From Ureibacillus sinduriensis BLB-1 = JCM 15800 (GTDB lineage Bacteria; Bacillota; Bacilli; Bacillales_A; Planococcaceae): 64,000 bases of DNA. A program made the position numbers and the translations under genes. How positions within the stretch are numbered: position 1 is the stretch's first letter; every line of letters begins with the position of its first letter. This document shows positions 51,861 through 60,876 of the stretch, in pieces. Location of the stretch: NCBI RefSeq assembly GCF_000772955.1, contig NZ_JPVO01000053.1, positions 212,786 to 276,785 of the forward strand, in the 5' to 3' direction. Below the pieces are notes generated by a model. It was not told the DNA's origin and ran no database searches. It saw nothing but the letters and a program-made list of their open reading frames with translations.

Positions 51861-52922
51861 CTACCCGATAGTGGATACCACATTTCCCTCTTGATCCTTG
51901 ATGTATGTTTTAACGATTTGAAGTTTTAATTGTTTATAAGAAGACAAATGAATTTCTCCTTCTTTTGGCAGAAGTTTGTGTATGAGCTCGTTAACAACGG
52001 CTTCATCCAGTTTTAAATGGACGCTATGCTCCTCGATTTCGATTCCAGTCGTTGAAGCGGGCTCCAATGTTACGTTTAGGTCATTGCACATTAAACTCAA
52101 GTCTTTTCCCTTAAGCAACCGGCCACGCAGGAGCATTCCAATCGTACCTGCCTGCTTCGCTCCGAGTGTAAGTACTGCCGGCTTCTTACTGAACAGACCA
52201 TTCTTGCCGGGCTCCCAGGCTAGCTGATCCACAAAGAGAAATCCGGTGCTCGAACCGTCACGCTCAATTCCAACTTGAACACTTTCCTGCACAGCGGGGA
52301 CTTGCAGAATGGAACTTCGGGATAAGTCCGTAATATACCCCGGCAATTCTGTTTTCCCAGCTTCTAGTAAACTTCTAGTATTCCATGTTTTCATAGCTTC
52401 CAGCTCATCCTCAGTAATCCCAACCATCTGAAGAAATTCAACGCGCCCGTTAGGCGTATGCAGTGTAGCCAGTTGTGGATCTGGTATAAAAGCAAGGGCG
52501 GTCAATTGTGTATCGGCTCCCAAGCAGATTGGCCCATTGGCATCTAAATAATCGCCTGAAGCAAAGACATTTCCGCTGTTGAATACATACCGTCCCATGT
52601 TTTGAAGGAGGTTTAATGCCCAAGCAGGAGGCTCCTCCTCATCCTTACTGCGGGCCACCCGAAAAGTAAGTTCAAATCCATAGCCGCTATATTCGGGGTT
52701 TTCCGATTCCTTCTCATAGAGCTCCGAGAAACCAAAAGTTATAATATGCCAGTGTGGGAAAGGCAACTCCGCTTTATAGGCGCTTAGGCCATCCAAAGGA
52801 TCTTGACCACCCAGCATATAAGGGATCGCTGTCCCATAATGCTTTGGTTCCTGTTCCCCGTACAACTTCGTTACTTCCGCTTCAATTGCATTCCACCCTG
52901 TCGTATTTACTTCTTGGGTCAT
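51861..52922 (-). CDS. Suppressor-of-fused (SUFU) domain protein
   Basis: 353 aa. The N-terminal 200 residues match the SUFU domain: GWNAIEAEVTKLYGEQEPKH, DPLDGLSAYKAE, PHWHIITFGFSELYEKE, GFELTFRVAR, and PICLGADTQLTALAFIPDPQ. The remaining 150 residues are the extended part seen in Bacillales forms. Bacterial SUFU proteins are known as a family of immunity proteins in polymorphic toxin systems. No toxin gene is adjacent here. ATG 52922 behind TGGAGGAG. Confidence 0.88.
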   Translation of the reverse strand: MTQEVNTTGWNAIEAEVTKLYGEQEPKHYGTAIPYMLGGQDPLDGLSAYKAELPFPHWHIITFGFSELYEKESENPEYSGYGFELTFRVARSKDEEEPPAWALNLLQNMGRYVFNSGNVFASGDYLDANGPICLGADTQLTALAFIPDPQLATLHTPNGRVEFLQMVGITEDELEAMKTWNTRSLLEAGKTELPGYITDLSRSSILQVPAVQESVQVGIERDGSSTGFLFVDQLAWEPGKNGLFSKKPAVLTLGAKQAGTIGMLLRGRLLKGKDLSLMCNDLNVTLEPASTTGIEIEEHSVHLKLDEAVVNELIHKLLPKEGEIHLSSYKQLKLQIVKTYIKDQEGNVVSTIG

Positions 52923-53095
52923 TTTTTCTCCTCCAGCTTATAAATTAGTAGTTACTTGCTTTTGTATTGATAGAAGCAACTCAAAAGTGTCTTATTACAA
53001 AGCTCTTGGCAAACGCCTGTTAAACCTTTTTTACCGGAATAGTCACATTTCTTGTAATTATCCTGTAAACTTCAGAACGAATAACCGGTATCAAA

Positions 53096-53836
53096 CTAGC
53101 AGCATTGCCAGTCGTACACTACTTGTGAAAAATCCTTATTTTTTAATGCTTCCTTTGGAATAGAGAAAACACAATTACCTGAATCCCCAAACATAATGCC
53201 GCATTCCTCATCGATATCCAGTTGTAATAATAGAAAATCATCATCATCAAAACCGATATAATCATGCTGAATAAAATAAGGATAACCGCCAATTCTGCTT
53301 TCGCTACTATAGCAATCTTCGCTCAGTTTCTCATATTCCACTTCCGATAACCTGTTCGCAAAAGTTTCATGGAACAGTTCCACGGAGGAAGACATAGGCA
53401 TTTCTCTCGTTTTGAAATACATTTTACCGCTGTATAAGAAAGGAAGATTGTTCTTATATTCTTCATTTTCATAAGGATGTTTCCTTACTAGCTGTTCTTC
53501 ATTTTCTTCAAAACTTTCAATGTATTTCACTAGAATCGGGTCATCCAAACCAAATAAATCTTCGTTTGCAACATAAAACTGCAATAATCCCTTTTCTGGT
53601 AACTCAACTAGACTTTCAAGGTCCGCCAGATTGATTTGGGCTAAAAACAACATAGGTTTCCCAGTTTCATCGGTTGGATAATCTTTAATCTCTTTCAGAT
53701 AAGGACAGCCACCTAATTTACTTTCCCAAGGTTTTGTTTCTTCACGCTTAAAACGGATTTCATTACTATACCTAAAAGTTCCTCTAATTAAGTTTTCATG
53801 TTCTTTCAAAAGTTCAGGAATTTCATATTTTATCAT
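53096..53836 (-). CDS. Second YwqG/DUF1963 family protein
   Basis: 246 aa. DUF1963 core: KLGGCPYLKEIKDYP, PMLFLAQINLADLESL, EKGLLQFYVANEDLFG, and the end RIGGYPYFIQHDYIGFDDDD, LLLQLDIDEECGIMFGDSG, where the last part resembles a phosphate-binding turn in YwqG-like structures. More divergent from the copy at 49954 than a recent duplicate would be. ATG 53836 behind GGGAGA. The 172 nt to the SUFU gene include no terminator. Confidence 0.85.
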   Translation of the reverse strand: MIKYEIPELLKEHENLIRGTFRYSNEIRFKREETKPWESKLGGCPYLKEIKDYPTDETGKPMLFLAQINLADLESLVELPEKGLLQFYVANEDLFGLDDPILVKYIESFEENEEQLVRKHPYENEEYKNNLPFLYSGKMYFKTREMPMSSSVELFHETFANRLSEVEYEKLSEDCYSSESRIGGYPYFIQHDYIGFDDDDFLLLQLDIDEECGIMFGDSGNCVFSIPKEALKNKDFSQVVYDWQCC

Positions 53837-54331
53837 GATAAATCTCCCATTCTAATAAACGACTTTTTACTTAACCGTTTTAAACATATCATCATTTGGT
53901 AATTTCCGGCATCCTACCCAAAATACCCAATTTTCCAGGTCAAAGATATACGCGTACACTTCACTCAGGGCAAAAATTTACAACTTTCATGCAAGAAACC
54001 GGCAGATCTTTGCCAATCTTCCTGAAATCCCTATACTTCCCGTTTATCGCTTGAACGATATATAATCCTTTGGTAATCCCATTCTTTAGAATCCATACCA
54101 GCTAAAAACTTCCATTCACTTGAAGGAAAAGTTCATATTTTTTTTAAAGAGGCACGATTGAAATCACAAATTCTCCCTCTTCTATAACTCCAGACAAATT
54201 TGCTTGATGGATGGCCTGGACATTAGAGCAAAATTCCAAGACTTTATTCTTTAAGTCAGGCTTTGATTTAATCAATTATATATATTTCCCTGAAGAGTGG
54301 CGTAAGGTCAAACAATCACCACAATAAAGGA
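53837..54331. other. 495-bp stretch with possible gene relic
   Basis: No intact ORF. On the minus strand short open pieces (VLEFCSNVQAIHQANLSGV near 54200, YAYIFDLENWVFWVG near 53930) look like parts of one decayed small gene broken by stops and frameshifts. I could not assign a family. Confidence 0.4.
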
Positions 54332-54883
54332 CTAACTCCGCAGCAACTCATCCCGTGCTTCCATCAGCGCGAATCCAAGCAGATTTCTGCCCCGCCATTT
54401 AATGGGATTTTCCGCATCCGGATTGGACTGGCCCATGCCGATCCCCCAAATGCGGTCCCGTGGGCTTGCCTCGACGAGTATGCGGTTCTTCGTCAGTTTG
54501 AGGTAATCGGCAAGCTTCGGATTCTGCGAAAATTTAGCAAAGCTGGCTCTTTTGACGATGCCATAACATTCCTTATCCCAAATATCTTTGTCGAAGTTCC
54601 GGACCGCACGTCCAAAAGCCTTCATCTCCTTTGGATGCTCCGCTTTAAGGATGGACTCGAGCATCTCGTCATCATTGAACAGCCTTGCCTTTTCGGCCAT
54701 CATAAACTGCTCCGCACAGGAGTATTGCGTCCCTTCTATAGTAAACGGGCACATCCACCATTGGCTGAAGCAGCTTTTGTCGACGCTCCCGTCCTTAGAT
54801 GGCGTATGACCCCAGAAAAACACAAATTTGAATTTGCTCCCCTCACTATATCCTTTTCTTAACTCATCGATATTGTAGATCAT
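54332..54883 (-). CDS. NADAR (YbiA-like) family protein
   Basis: 183 aa from ATG 54883, seven nt behind GGAGG; the TTG two codons earlier touches the ribosome site. NADAR motifs: FVFFWGHTP, SQWWMCPF, YSCAEQFMMAEKARLF, the helix AFGRAVRNFDKDIWD, LVEASPRDRIWGIGMG and NPIKWRGRNLLGFALMEARD. Family members are N-glycosidases acting on riboflavin-pathway intermediates (YbiA) or on ADP-ribosylated nucleobases. The conserved E of AEQF and the ASPRDRIWGIG loop form the active site. Last gene of the NAD operon, two nt after the nrtR stop, so an NAD/ADP-ribose role is likely. Confidence 0.9.
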   Translation of the reverse strand: MIYNIDELRKGYSEGSKFKFVFFWGHTPSKDGSVDKSCFSQWWMCPFTIEGTQYSCAEQFMMAEKARLFNDDEMLESILKAEHPKEMKAFGRAVRNFDKDIWDKECYGIVKRASFAKFSQNPKLADYLKLTKNRILVEASPRDRIWGIGMGQSNPDAENPIKWRGRNLLGFALMEARDELLRS

Positions 54884-54885
54884 CG

Positions 54886-55770
54886 TCAATCCTCCAGGTG
54901 CCTTTGATATAGACGTGAGGGCCTATGCCCCGCATTTTCGGTATAAAGGTCGGTCTCTTCCACTAGATCGGCTACTTTACGACGAAAAGCCGCCTTCAAA
55001 AGCTCTTTATCCAGAACCACCTCATAAACCTGCTGCAGTTCCGTTAAAGTAAAATACTTCGGCATCAAGTGCAGTGCAATATCGGTATAATTCACTTTTC
55101 CCCTCAGCCGCTCGATAGCGTATGCGATAATTTTCGCATGGTCGAAAGCCAATCCATCATTCGATACAATTTCATATTCAGTAGCAGTCGATGTAGTCTT
55201 CACTGTCGTGGTCCTCGAAACGATCGCCGAAAGTTTCTCTTCACCATTAAGTTCGAGTTCGTACTTCCGCGTCTTGATATACCCGTCCTCAATCAGCTCT
55301 TTTTGCTCCTGCAGTGGTCGGTAAGATACTTTGAACCAGGCAGCTTCTGATGCATCATCCCCCGACTTTAGCTCCAGCTTGTCACTGTTGATGAGAGCCA
55401 TATAGCTGCAGCTTATGACCCAAGTTCTGGGATCGCGCCCGATATCACTGAATGTGTATAACTGCTCCAAATAAACCTCTCCCACTCCGGTTTCTTCTCG
55501 CAGTTCCCTTACTGCCGCCTGATCAGTCGTTTCATCCGGTCGGACAAAGCCGCCAGGAAGCGCCCATTTGCCAAGAAAGGGGTGTCCTCCCCGGCGGATA
55601 AGCAGGACACGTAGCTCTTTTTCCGGCAGTTTGCGGTAACTGTCAGCCTCTTCTTCCGTCACAGTGAAAATAACCATATCTGTCGTCACTGATGGCCGCT
55701 CGTAATCCCCTGGTCGGTACTGCTCCAAAAATTCACTTTCCGTAATTCCATCCTTATCCAATAAACTCAA
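54886..55770 (-). CDS. nrtR: NrtR-type Nudix transcriptional regulator of NAD metabolism
   Basis: 294 aa, TTG 55770 behind AGGGGG. Nudix domain (about 25-165) with a complete Nudix box: GFVRPDE, seven residues, RELREETGV. The C-terminal winged helix is the NrtR-specific part: FDHAKIIAYAIERLRGKVNY, HLMPKYFTLTELQQVYE, FRRKVADLVEET, and RPSRLYQ. NrtR represses NAD genes and is released by ADP-ribose or related nucleotides. The intact box leaves possible ADP-ribose hydrolysis as well. It lies inside the operon it should control; the tandem palindromes at 57538 are its likely site. Confidence 0.9.
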   Translation of the reverse strand: MSLLDKDGITESEFLEQYRPGDYERPSVTTDMVIFTVTEEEADSYRKLPEKELRVLLIRRGGHPFLGKWALPGGFVRPDETTDQAAVRELREETGVGEVYLEQLYTFSDIGRDPRTWVISCSYMALINSDKLELKSGDDASEAAWFKVSYRPLQEQKELIEDGYIKTRKYELELNGEEKLSAIVSRTTTVKTTSTATEYEIVSNDGLAFDHAKIIAYAIERLRGKVNYTDIALHLMPKYFTLTELQQVYEVVLDKELLKAAFRRKVADLVEETDLYTENAGHRPSRLYQRHLED

Positions 55771-55804
55771 CTTGAATTGCCCCCTTTATATTTGATTTAA
55801 CCTT

Positions 55805-56809
55805 TCAGCTCTCCCCAAAATAGTTTCCGTAGGGCGCGAACTTCGCCAGCACCTCGTCAACCTTGCGTATCCGTTCCTCCAGGCTCCCACGCAGCGTAAT
55901 ATAGGGAATCCGGCGTTCCTTCAAATCCGCGATGATCTGTTTATGAAAAACATGCCGCTTCTGATCGCCACTCCGGTCCCACGTATCGTCGTAAGGAATA
56001 TCGTCATCGCACAAAAAGAAGAGATCGTAACGCTGAGCGTTCTCCAGCGCAATCCGAGTTAACTGCTCGGGAGCCCGGCCATGGTAATCCAAAGCGAACA
56101 TATATGTCGTAATCGCATTAGTATCCACGAAAACAAACCGGTTTGCCGCTAGTATTGCCTGTTCTTCACGTTCTATATGACCGAGCGCGATTTTATCAAA
56201 CGCTTCCAGGTCGATTCGGCGGTCCACCTGATGCTCGGTCCAATAATCGCGACCATATTCACTTGCGAATGTCGTGTGATACCGCCTGGCCAGCTCTTCG
56301 GTGATTGTCGACTTCCCCGTCGACATCGCACCAACGAATACCACTTTCGTGATCAAATCTCGGTACACGATATCACTTACGAACTCTCTATATTTATAAG
56401 GATCGGAACGGACCATCGTCGCGGATATCGGAACGCGAGTGCGGGCTTCATCCACCCGCCGATCTACTGCACCTAAGGCGAGGCTCATATGCTTGCCATA
56501 AAACTCGCTTGAGTAAAAATGCGTTACCTGCTCCCCGTTCAGCAAACCAAGTATATACTGTTCCTCCCGAATCTCATGCTCCCTATCATCCGAATACCCA
56601 TCCGGTCCATCCCAAGCTTCGATTACCCGAACTTCCGGATAGAGCTTGCGAATCCAATTTGCCCGTACATGGAGCGGAATCGGAGTGACCGTCGTATCGT
56701 AAATGACCACAATCAATTCATCGACTTCTTGGAGCGCCGTTTCAATCATGAATTGATGGCCTTTATGCAGCGGGGCAAACTTCCCCAATGTTAGTCCTAG
56801 CTTTTTCAT
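55805..56809 (-). CDS. nadR: NadR-like bifunctional NMN adenylyltransferase / nicotinamide riboside kinase
   Basis: 334 aa; ATG overlaps the pnuC stop by four nt (ATGA). The N-terminal nucleotidyltransferase has GKFAPLHKGH (HxGH) and YRPEL/ISATMVR-type end (RVPISATMVRSDP). The C-terminal kinase has the P-loop GAMSTGKSTI, then ASEYGRDYW and FVDTNAITTYMF. It phosphorylates nicotinamide riboside to NMN and adenylates NMN to NAD. It lacks the N-terminal HTH of enterobacterial NadR; regulation here passes to NrtR. Confidence 0.92.
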   Translation of the reverse strand: MKKLGLTLGKFAPLHKGHQFMIETALQEVDELIVVIYDTTVTPIPLHVRANWIRKLYPEVRVIEAWDGPDGYSDDREHEIREEQYILGLLNGEQVTHFYSSEFYGKHMSLALGAVDRRVDEARTRVPISATMVRSDPYKYREFVSDIVYRDLITKVVFVGAMSTGKSTITEELARRYHTTFASEYGRDYWTEHQVDRRIDLEAFDKIALGHIEREEQAILAANRFVFVDTNAITTYMFALDYHGRAPEQLTRIALENAQRYDLFFLCDDDIPYDDTWDRSGDQKRHVFHKQIIADLKERRIPYITLRGSLEERIRKVDEVLAKFAPYGNYFGES

Positions 56810-57486
56810 CCCTCTGCCTCCTTGGCTCCTTTATTCCAAACATAGTACCCATAAATAGCATTGATCAGATAAGCGCCCCACATCACAATCATCAGTAAGC
56901 CTTCGCCACTGCCCTCCAGCATGCGAATCGCCCAAAGCAGCACAGTAAATAAATTCAGTACAATATAAACGAGCCATTGCTCCTTGAACCTACGTACCAT
57001 CAAGAAGGTCGCCACAACAGACAGCACCGTCGTAGCGGCATCGATGTAAGGCGAGTTTTGTGCTGGAATGAACGAAAGTCCGAATCCGAGCATCACACAG
57101 CCAATTACACAAGCGACCACAAGTTGGAGCAGCCCCATTTTGTTCATCTGTCGCATAGCCAACTTCCCGTCTTCTTGACGGTTACTTTTCCACATATAAA
57201 AACCTATGATATTCATAGGAACGAAGAATAGCAGATTTAGCATTACTTCTCCAAACAGGCCATTAATATAAGCCAAATAAGCATAACCAACCGTATTGTA
57301 CATACCGAAAACATAGCTCATCAGGTTACCCTTTGCTGCAAGTACTACACAAAGCACTCCGGTAATGAAAACCGTAAATCCGAATAAAGAGTCCTTTGAA
57401 ATAACCGTAAACCCTACAGCAATCGAGGTAAACAGCACCAGCCACGTAATTTCGAACAAGTTCCAGCCACCCGTTAAATTCTTCAT
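56806..57486 (-). CDS. pnuC: Nicotinamide riboside transporter PnuC
   Basis: 226 aa from ATG 57486, seven nt after GGAGGG. About seven hydrophobic helices; PnuC signatures: GWNLFEITWLVLF, YVFGMYNTVGYAYLAYINGL, FFVPMNIIGFYMWKSN and QWLVYIVLNLFTVLLW near the end. Facilitates uptake of nicotinamide riboside, which the coupled NadR kinase traps. First gene of the operon, downstream of a promoter with a palindromic operator. Confidence 0.92.
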   Translation of the reverse strand: MKNLTGGWNLFEITWLVLFTSIAVGFTVISKDSLFGFTVFITGVLCVVLAAKGNLMSYVFGMYNTVGYAYLAYINGLFGEVMLNLLFFVPMNIIGFYMWKSNRQEDGKLAMRQMNKMGLLQLVVACVIGCVMLGFGLSFIPAQNSPYIDAATTVLSVVATFLMVRRFKEQWLVYIVLNLFTVLLWAIRMLEGSGEGLLMIVMWGAYLINAIYGYYVWNKGAKEAEG

Positions 57487-57534
57487 CTTGCATCCCTCCG
57501 ATATTCCCAATTATTTTGAGTAGACAACACAACT

Positions 57535-57567
57535 TAGTAACAAATTGTTAATAACATATTGTTACTA
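57535..57567 (-). promoter_or_regulatory. Tandem palindromic operator of the NAD operon (candidate NrtR site)
   Basis: TAACAAATTGTTA (57538-57550) is a perfect 13-bp palindrome; TAACATATTGTTA (57552-57564) is a second with only the centre off. They sit one base apart (14-bp period) inside an outer TAGTAACAA ... TTGTTACTA repeat. The site lies directly downstream of the -10. Confidence 0.75.
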
Positions 57568-57570
57568 TCA

Positions 57571-57599
57571 AAAATAACAGGAAAATCTTCGAAGGTCAA
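57571..57599 (-). promoter_or_regulatory. Sigma-A promoter of the pnuC-nadR-nrtR-NADAR operon
   Basis: Minus strand TTGACC (57594-57599), 17-nt spacer, TATTTT (57571-57576). Confidence 0.65.
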
Positions 57600-57678
57600 G
57601 CGAAATTTTTCCATTAATGCATGATCGTGTTTATTTATGGGCGATGGTTTTGTGGAGTGGTCCAACACTTAAGTATAG

Positions 57679-57987
57679 TCAGATAAATCCATCTTCTGGT
57701 TCACCGACGTCAAAACCTACTACTTTGGTCGCCTCCGATTTAAATCTTTCTATCCAGGAACTCCAATCATCATTACTCATCTTGCCATAAAATGATAATC
57801 CACTAGGTTCCACCGAGGCCATGATAAAAACATCATCATTTTCACACCCGAACCAGTATGGAATTCCTTTTTTATATCCTATCCAGCCCGGCATACTCCC
57901 ATATAAATTCGTTACTTTATCCCATATTTCATCAGGTAAGTAATACCATATGTTCAGATTGCATGTTTGAGAGTTTATCTCACTCAT
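57679..57987 (-). CDS. Small conserved hypothetical protein
   Basis: 102 aa, ATG behind AAGGGGGG. Aromatic-rich: WYYLPDEIWDKVTNLYGSMP, GIPYWFGCENDDVFIMASVE, PSGLSFYGKMSNDDWSSWIE, then a VGFDVGEPEDG end. I recall similar single-domain proteins scattered in Bacilli but no named function. Size, soluble fold and location between the NAD operon and an ankyrin protein are compatible with an immunity protein; unproven. Confidence 0.65.
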   Translation of the reverse strand: MSEINSQTCNLNIWYYLPDEIWDKVTNLYGSMPGWIGYKKGIPYWFGCENDDVFIMASVEPSGLSFYGKMSNDDWSSWIERFKSEATKVVGFDVGEPEDGFI

Positions 57988-58160
57988 TTTTCATCCCCCC
58001 TTTCAACTGAATTTCTGTTCTAGGTAAACGTTGAAAAATGATGCTTCTCGGTTGTAGCCTGCACAGAAACGAATAATGGAAGAGCTAAAAGCATCACTGC
58101 TGTTTACTTCAAAGCGAACACTCAAAAGTTAAAATACCATCCCAAATAGCGGAGCATAAG

Positions 58161-59216
58161 TTACCGCCTATAGACAGGGTGATCAAGAGTAATAGGATTC
58201 GGATTTCTGAGTACCCACTGGACTGCCAATTCACATAGTTTCGCAGGTTCATCATTACCAATACCATTGTGCAGCTTTTTCGTTAATATTGCTGCATTCT
58301 GAAGTACATCAGGTTGCAACGGTATACCCAAGCTAAAGTAATGGTTCAAACTATCGAGCATCTGACGAAATTCGTTGTCCCAGTTGATACCGCCGTTATC
58401 TAAAATTTCATATGACACTTTACCAGTGATACGGATTACCTCACCCTGTACGGTTTGTGCATGACCTTTTGAAGGAATTAGCAAGTTCCAGAGTTCATGA
58501 TGCTGCGCCTGCCAACCTTTAGTAGATATGGTTATTGGAGAGGTGCCGTCGTGGAACTTTCTTTTCGCTATCGGGGAAACCTCAAATAGTTCATAAAGAC
58601 GGCAAAGTGCCTCATCCGTTTGATTCAAATATTCTTTATTGAAGCCTATTCTGTGAAACTCAAATTCGTTTCCGATGCGAATTATTGAGTCTTTCATTCC
58701 CTGCGTTACAATTGACCCGGCGTTAAGCAAGATTTCAGCAACTTCCATCACATTGACAATATCAATGTTTCTGCACCTGATCAGAGTTTTTTCCAAAGGA
58801 GTCTGTTTCATTTTATTTTTTGCGTTGAAATTAGCGCCTCTGGAAACCAGCGTTTGAACTGCACTTGGCTTAAATGAACCTGCGGCGGCAAATAAAGGGG
58901 TCTCGTTCTGATAATCAACCGCTTCTATATCCGCACCTAAATCAAGCAGCAATCTAGTATTACCGTTCCAACTCATCGCATGCTGATGTAGGGGCGTTCT
59001 TCCGTAATTATCGCGGGCATTTATATCTGCCCCCTGTTCAACGAGCCAGCAAATCAAATCATTCGGTATATTGCTGAAGCTCAAGGCAGTTGATTTACTG
59101 TAACCGCCACGTGCATCCAACTCACATTGAATAAATACTTCTTTTAATGCTGATATATCGCCTGTTTCAATTAATTCATCAAAATTTTTTGGTAGGGTCT
59201 TTTTCTTCCTGACCAT
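58161..59216 (-). CDS. Ankyrin-repeat protein
   Basis: 351 aa. The N-terminal 170 residues contain about four ankyrin repeats: LICWLVEQGADINARDNYGR, TPLHQHAMSWNGNTRLLLDL, GADIEAVDYQNETPLFAAA, VQTLVSRGANFNAKNKMKQ. The C-terminal half (about 190-351) has no recognised repeat; it includes YEILDNGGINWDNEFRQML and ends AVQWVLRNPNPITLDHPV. No signal peptide. Ankyrin proteins of this size are among the families found in bacterial polyimmunity loci. Confidence 0.82.
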   Translation of the reverse strand: MVRKKKTLPKNFDELIETGDISALKEVFIQCELDARGGYSKSTALSFSNIPNDLICWLVEQGADINARDNYGRTPLHQHAMSWNGNTRLLLDLGADIEAVDYQNETPLFAAAGSFKPSAVQTLVSRGANFNAKNKMKQTPLEKTLIRCRNIDIVNVMEVAEILLNAGSIVTQGMKDSIIRIGNEFEFHRIGFNKEYLNQTDEALCRLYELFEVSPIAKRKFHDGTSPITISTKGWQAQHHELWNLLIPSKGHAQTVQGEVIRITGKVSYEILDNGGINWDNEFRQMLDSLNHYFSLGIPLQPDVLQNAAILTKKLHNGIGNDEPAKLCELAVQWVLRNPNPITLDHPVYRR

Positions 59217-59326
59217 ATATCCTCACTCCCAACATCAGATTTCTAGGTTCACTTTACACCTAAATTTTACCACTTATACCTTTTTTGTGATATTTACTTC
59301 TATATGAATGTATTGTTTTTCGTACA

Positions 59327-59371
59327 TGAAAAATAGTAGTACAAACCATGTCCTTGGTTTGTACTACTATT
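59327..59371 (-). terminator. Terminator after nhaC-like gene
   Basis: Perfect 17-bp arms (59332-59348 and 59355-59371, AATAGTAGTACAAACCA and its complement) around 6 nt; five T follow on the minus strand. Confidence 0.9.
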
Positions 59372-59381
59372 GAGAATTCGT

Positions 59382-60758
59382 TTAGTTTCTTGTTATTGTC
59401 AGGTTCAACCAGCCAAATAGTATCGTAAGGACCGGACTTAGTAAACAAAAGAATGCAAAAGGCAAATAGTCGATCACAGAAACGTCGAGCATCGAGGCAA
59501 TGAACAAACCACAAACACTCCAAGGTACAAGCGGATTGACGACTGTACCCGCATCTTCCATCACCCGGCTTAAATTTTTCGGATGCAAACCCAGGTCTCT
59601 AAATTTTTGCTTGAAAGCTTCCCCTGTTAATAAGATCGATAAATACTGTTCCCCCACTACTAGATTAATACCAATCGCAGTAAAAGCCGTTCCAGTAATC
59701 AATGCACCAACTGAATTTAATAAATTTTCAATTTTGCCAAGCAATGTTTGAATTATACCTAAAGCAAACATTAGCCCTCCCATGCTGAGGCTGAGCACCA
59801 CGAGCATAATTGTAAAGAACATACTGCTGATACCGCCACGAGTTAAGAGTGAATCGATTACTTCAACGCCTGTTTCAGAAACGTATCCACTATATAAAAT
59901 GGCACAGTAATCACTAACAGATAAAGTTGTATGGAATATCGACAAGAAAAGCGCTGCAAGGGAACTAGCAATAAGTGTTAAAAATGCCGGTACTTTTTTG
60001 TATGTGCAAACAATCAAGACTAAAAGTGGCACAATCGCATACCAATGCACAAAATTTCCTTCTTTTAAACTATCCTGATAGAATGCAATGGTCGTGTTAT
60101 TGAATTCTGCAGTTGAAGGGGATAAAACAGCATATAGGACACCGCTAATTATGAACGCAGGGATTGTTGTCCAACTCATATTTTTTATGTGTACAAATAA
60201 ATCAATGTTGATGATGCTCGCAGCTAAATTTGTAGTGTCTGACAATGGAGACATCTTATCGCCAAAAAACGCACCTGATACAATGGCGCCAGCCGTCAAT
60301 GCCATAGAAGCATCAATAGCCCCCGCAATACTGACAAAAGCGACCCCAACCGTCGCTACAGTCGTCAATGAACTACCAATTGCTATTCCGATAATTGCAG
60401 TAATGATAAATACAATCGCATAAAAGAAACTAGCCGATACGAGAGTAAAACCCATATATAAAAGTGTTGGTATTGTCCCGCCAACAATCCAGCTACTAAT
60501 CAGGATACCGATTAAAAAGAAGATATAAATAGCTCCTATTCCTGTCATGACTCCCGATTTCATACTTTCTTCCAACTCTTTAAACGGTACACGTTTTAGC
60601 AAACCGTAAAAAATAAGAAGAATAATGGATAAAAGAATTGGGATATGTGGGACAGCATCAAGCTTGCCTATCGCAATGGAAATGATACAAATCACTACTA
60701 TTACGGTGATTAATGCTTCGAATACGGACGGTTTTGTTTTTGCTTCAATAGAAAACAT
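59382..60758 (-). CDS. Na+/H+ antiporter, NhaC family
   Basis: 458 aa from ATG 60758 (TAGGAG eight nt before); the longer frame lacks a site. About twelve helices. NhaC motifs: PHIPILLSIILLIFYG, the GSSLTTVATVGVAFV helix, GAIVSGAFFGDKMSPLSDTT and the late EDAGTVVNPLVPWSVCG. Members exchange Na+ for H+, or in some cases malate/lactate (MleN-type). Which it is here cannot be told from sequence. Monocistronic. Confidence 0.9.
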   Translation of the reverse strand: MFSIEAKTKPSVFEALITVIVVICIISIAIGKLDAVPHIPILLSIILLIFYGLLKRVPFKELEESMKSGVMTGIGAIYIFFLIGILISSWIVGGTIPTLLYMGFTLVSASFFYAIVFIITAIIGIAIGSSLTTVATVGVAFVSIAGAIDASMALTAGAIVSGAFFGDKMSPLSDTTNLAASIINIDLFVHIKNMSWTTIPAFIISGVLYAVLSPSTAEFNNTTIAFYQDSLKEGNFVHWYAIVPLLVLIVCTYKKVPAFLTLIASSLAALFLSIFHTTLSVSDYCAILYSGYVSETGVEVIDSLLTRGGISSMFFTIMLVVLSLSMGGLMFALGIIQTLLGKIENLLNSVGALITGTAFTAIGINLVVGEQYLSILLTGEAFKQKFRDLGLHPKNLSRVMEDAGTVVNPLVPWSVCGLFIASMLDVSVIDYLPFAFFCLLSPVLTILFGWLNLTITRN

Positions 60759-60876
60759 TTTGCATACTCCTAGATGATATAATTTCACGCTTTAAACTTC
60801 AACGCTTCAACGCAATGAAGTTAGTTATCATTCTAGCACGCATTTGCTAAATGTCAATAGAGGGAGAGATTTAGAT

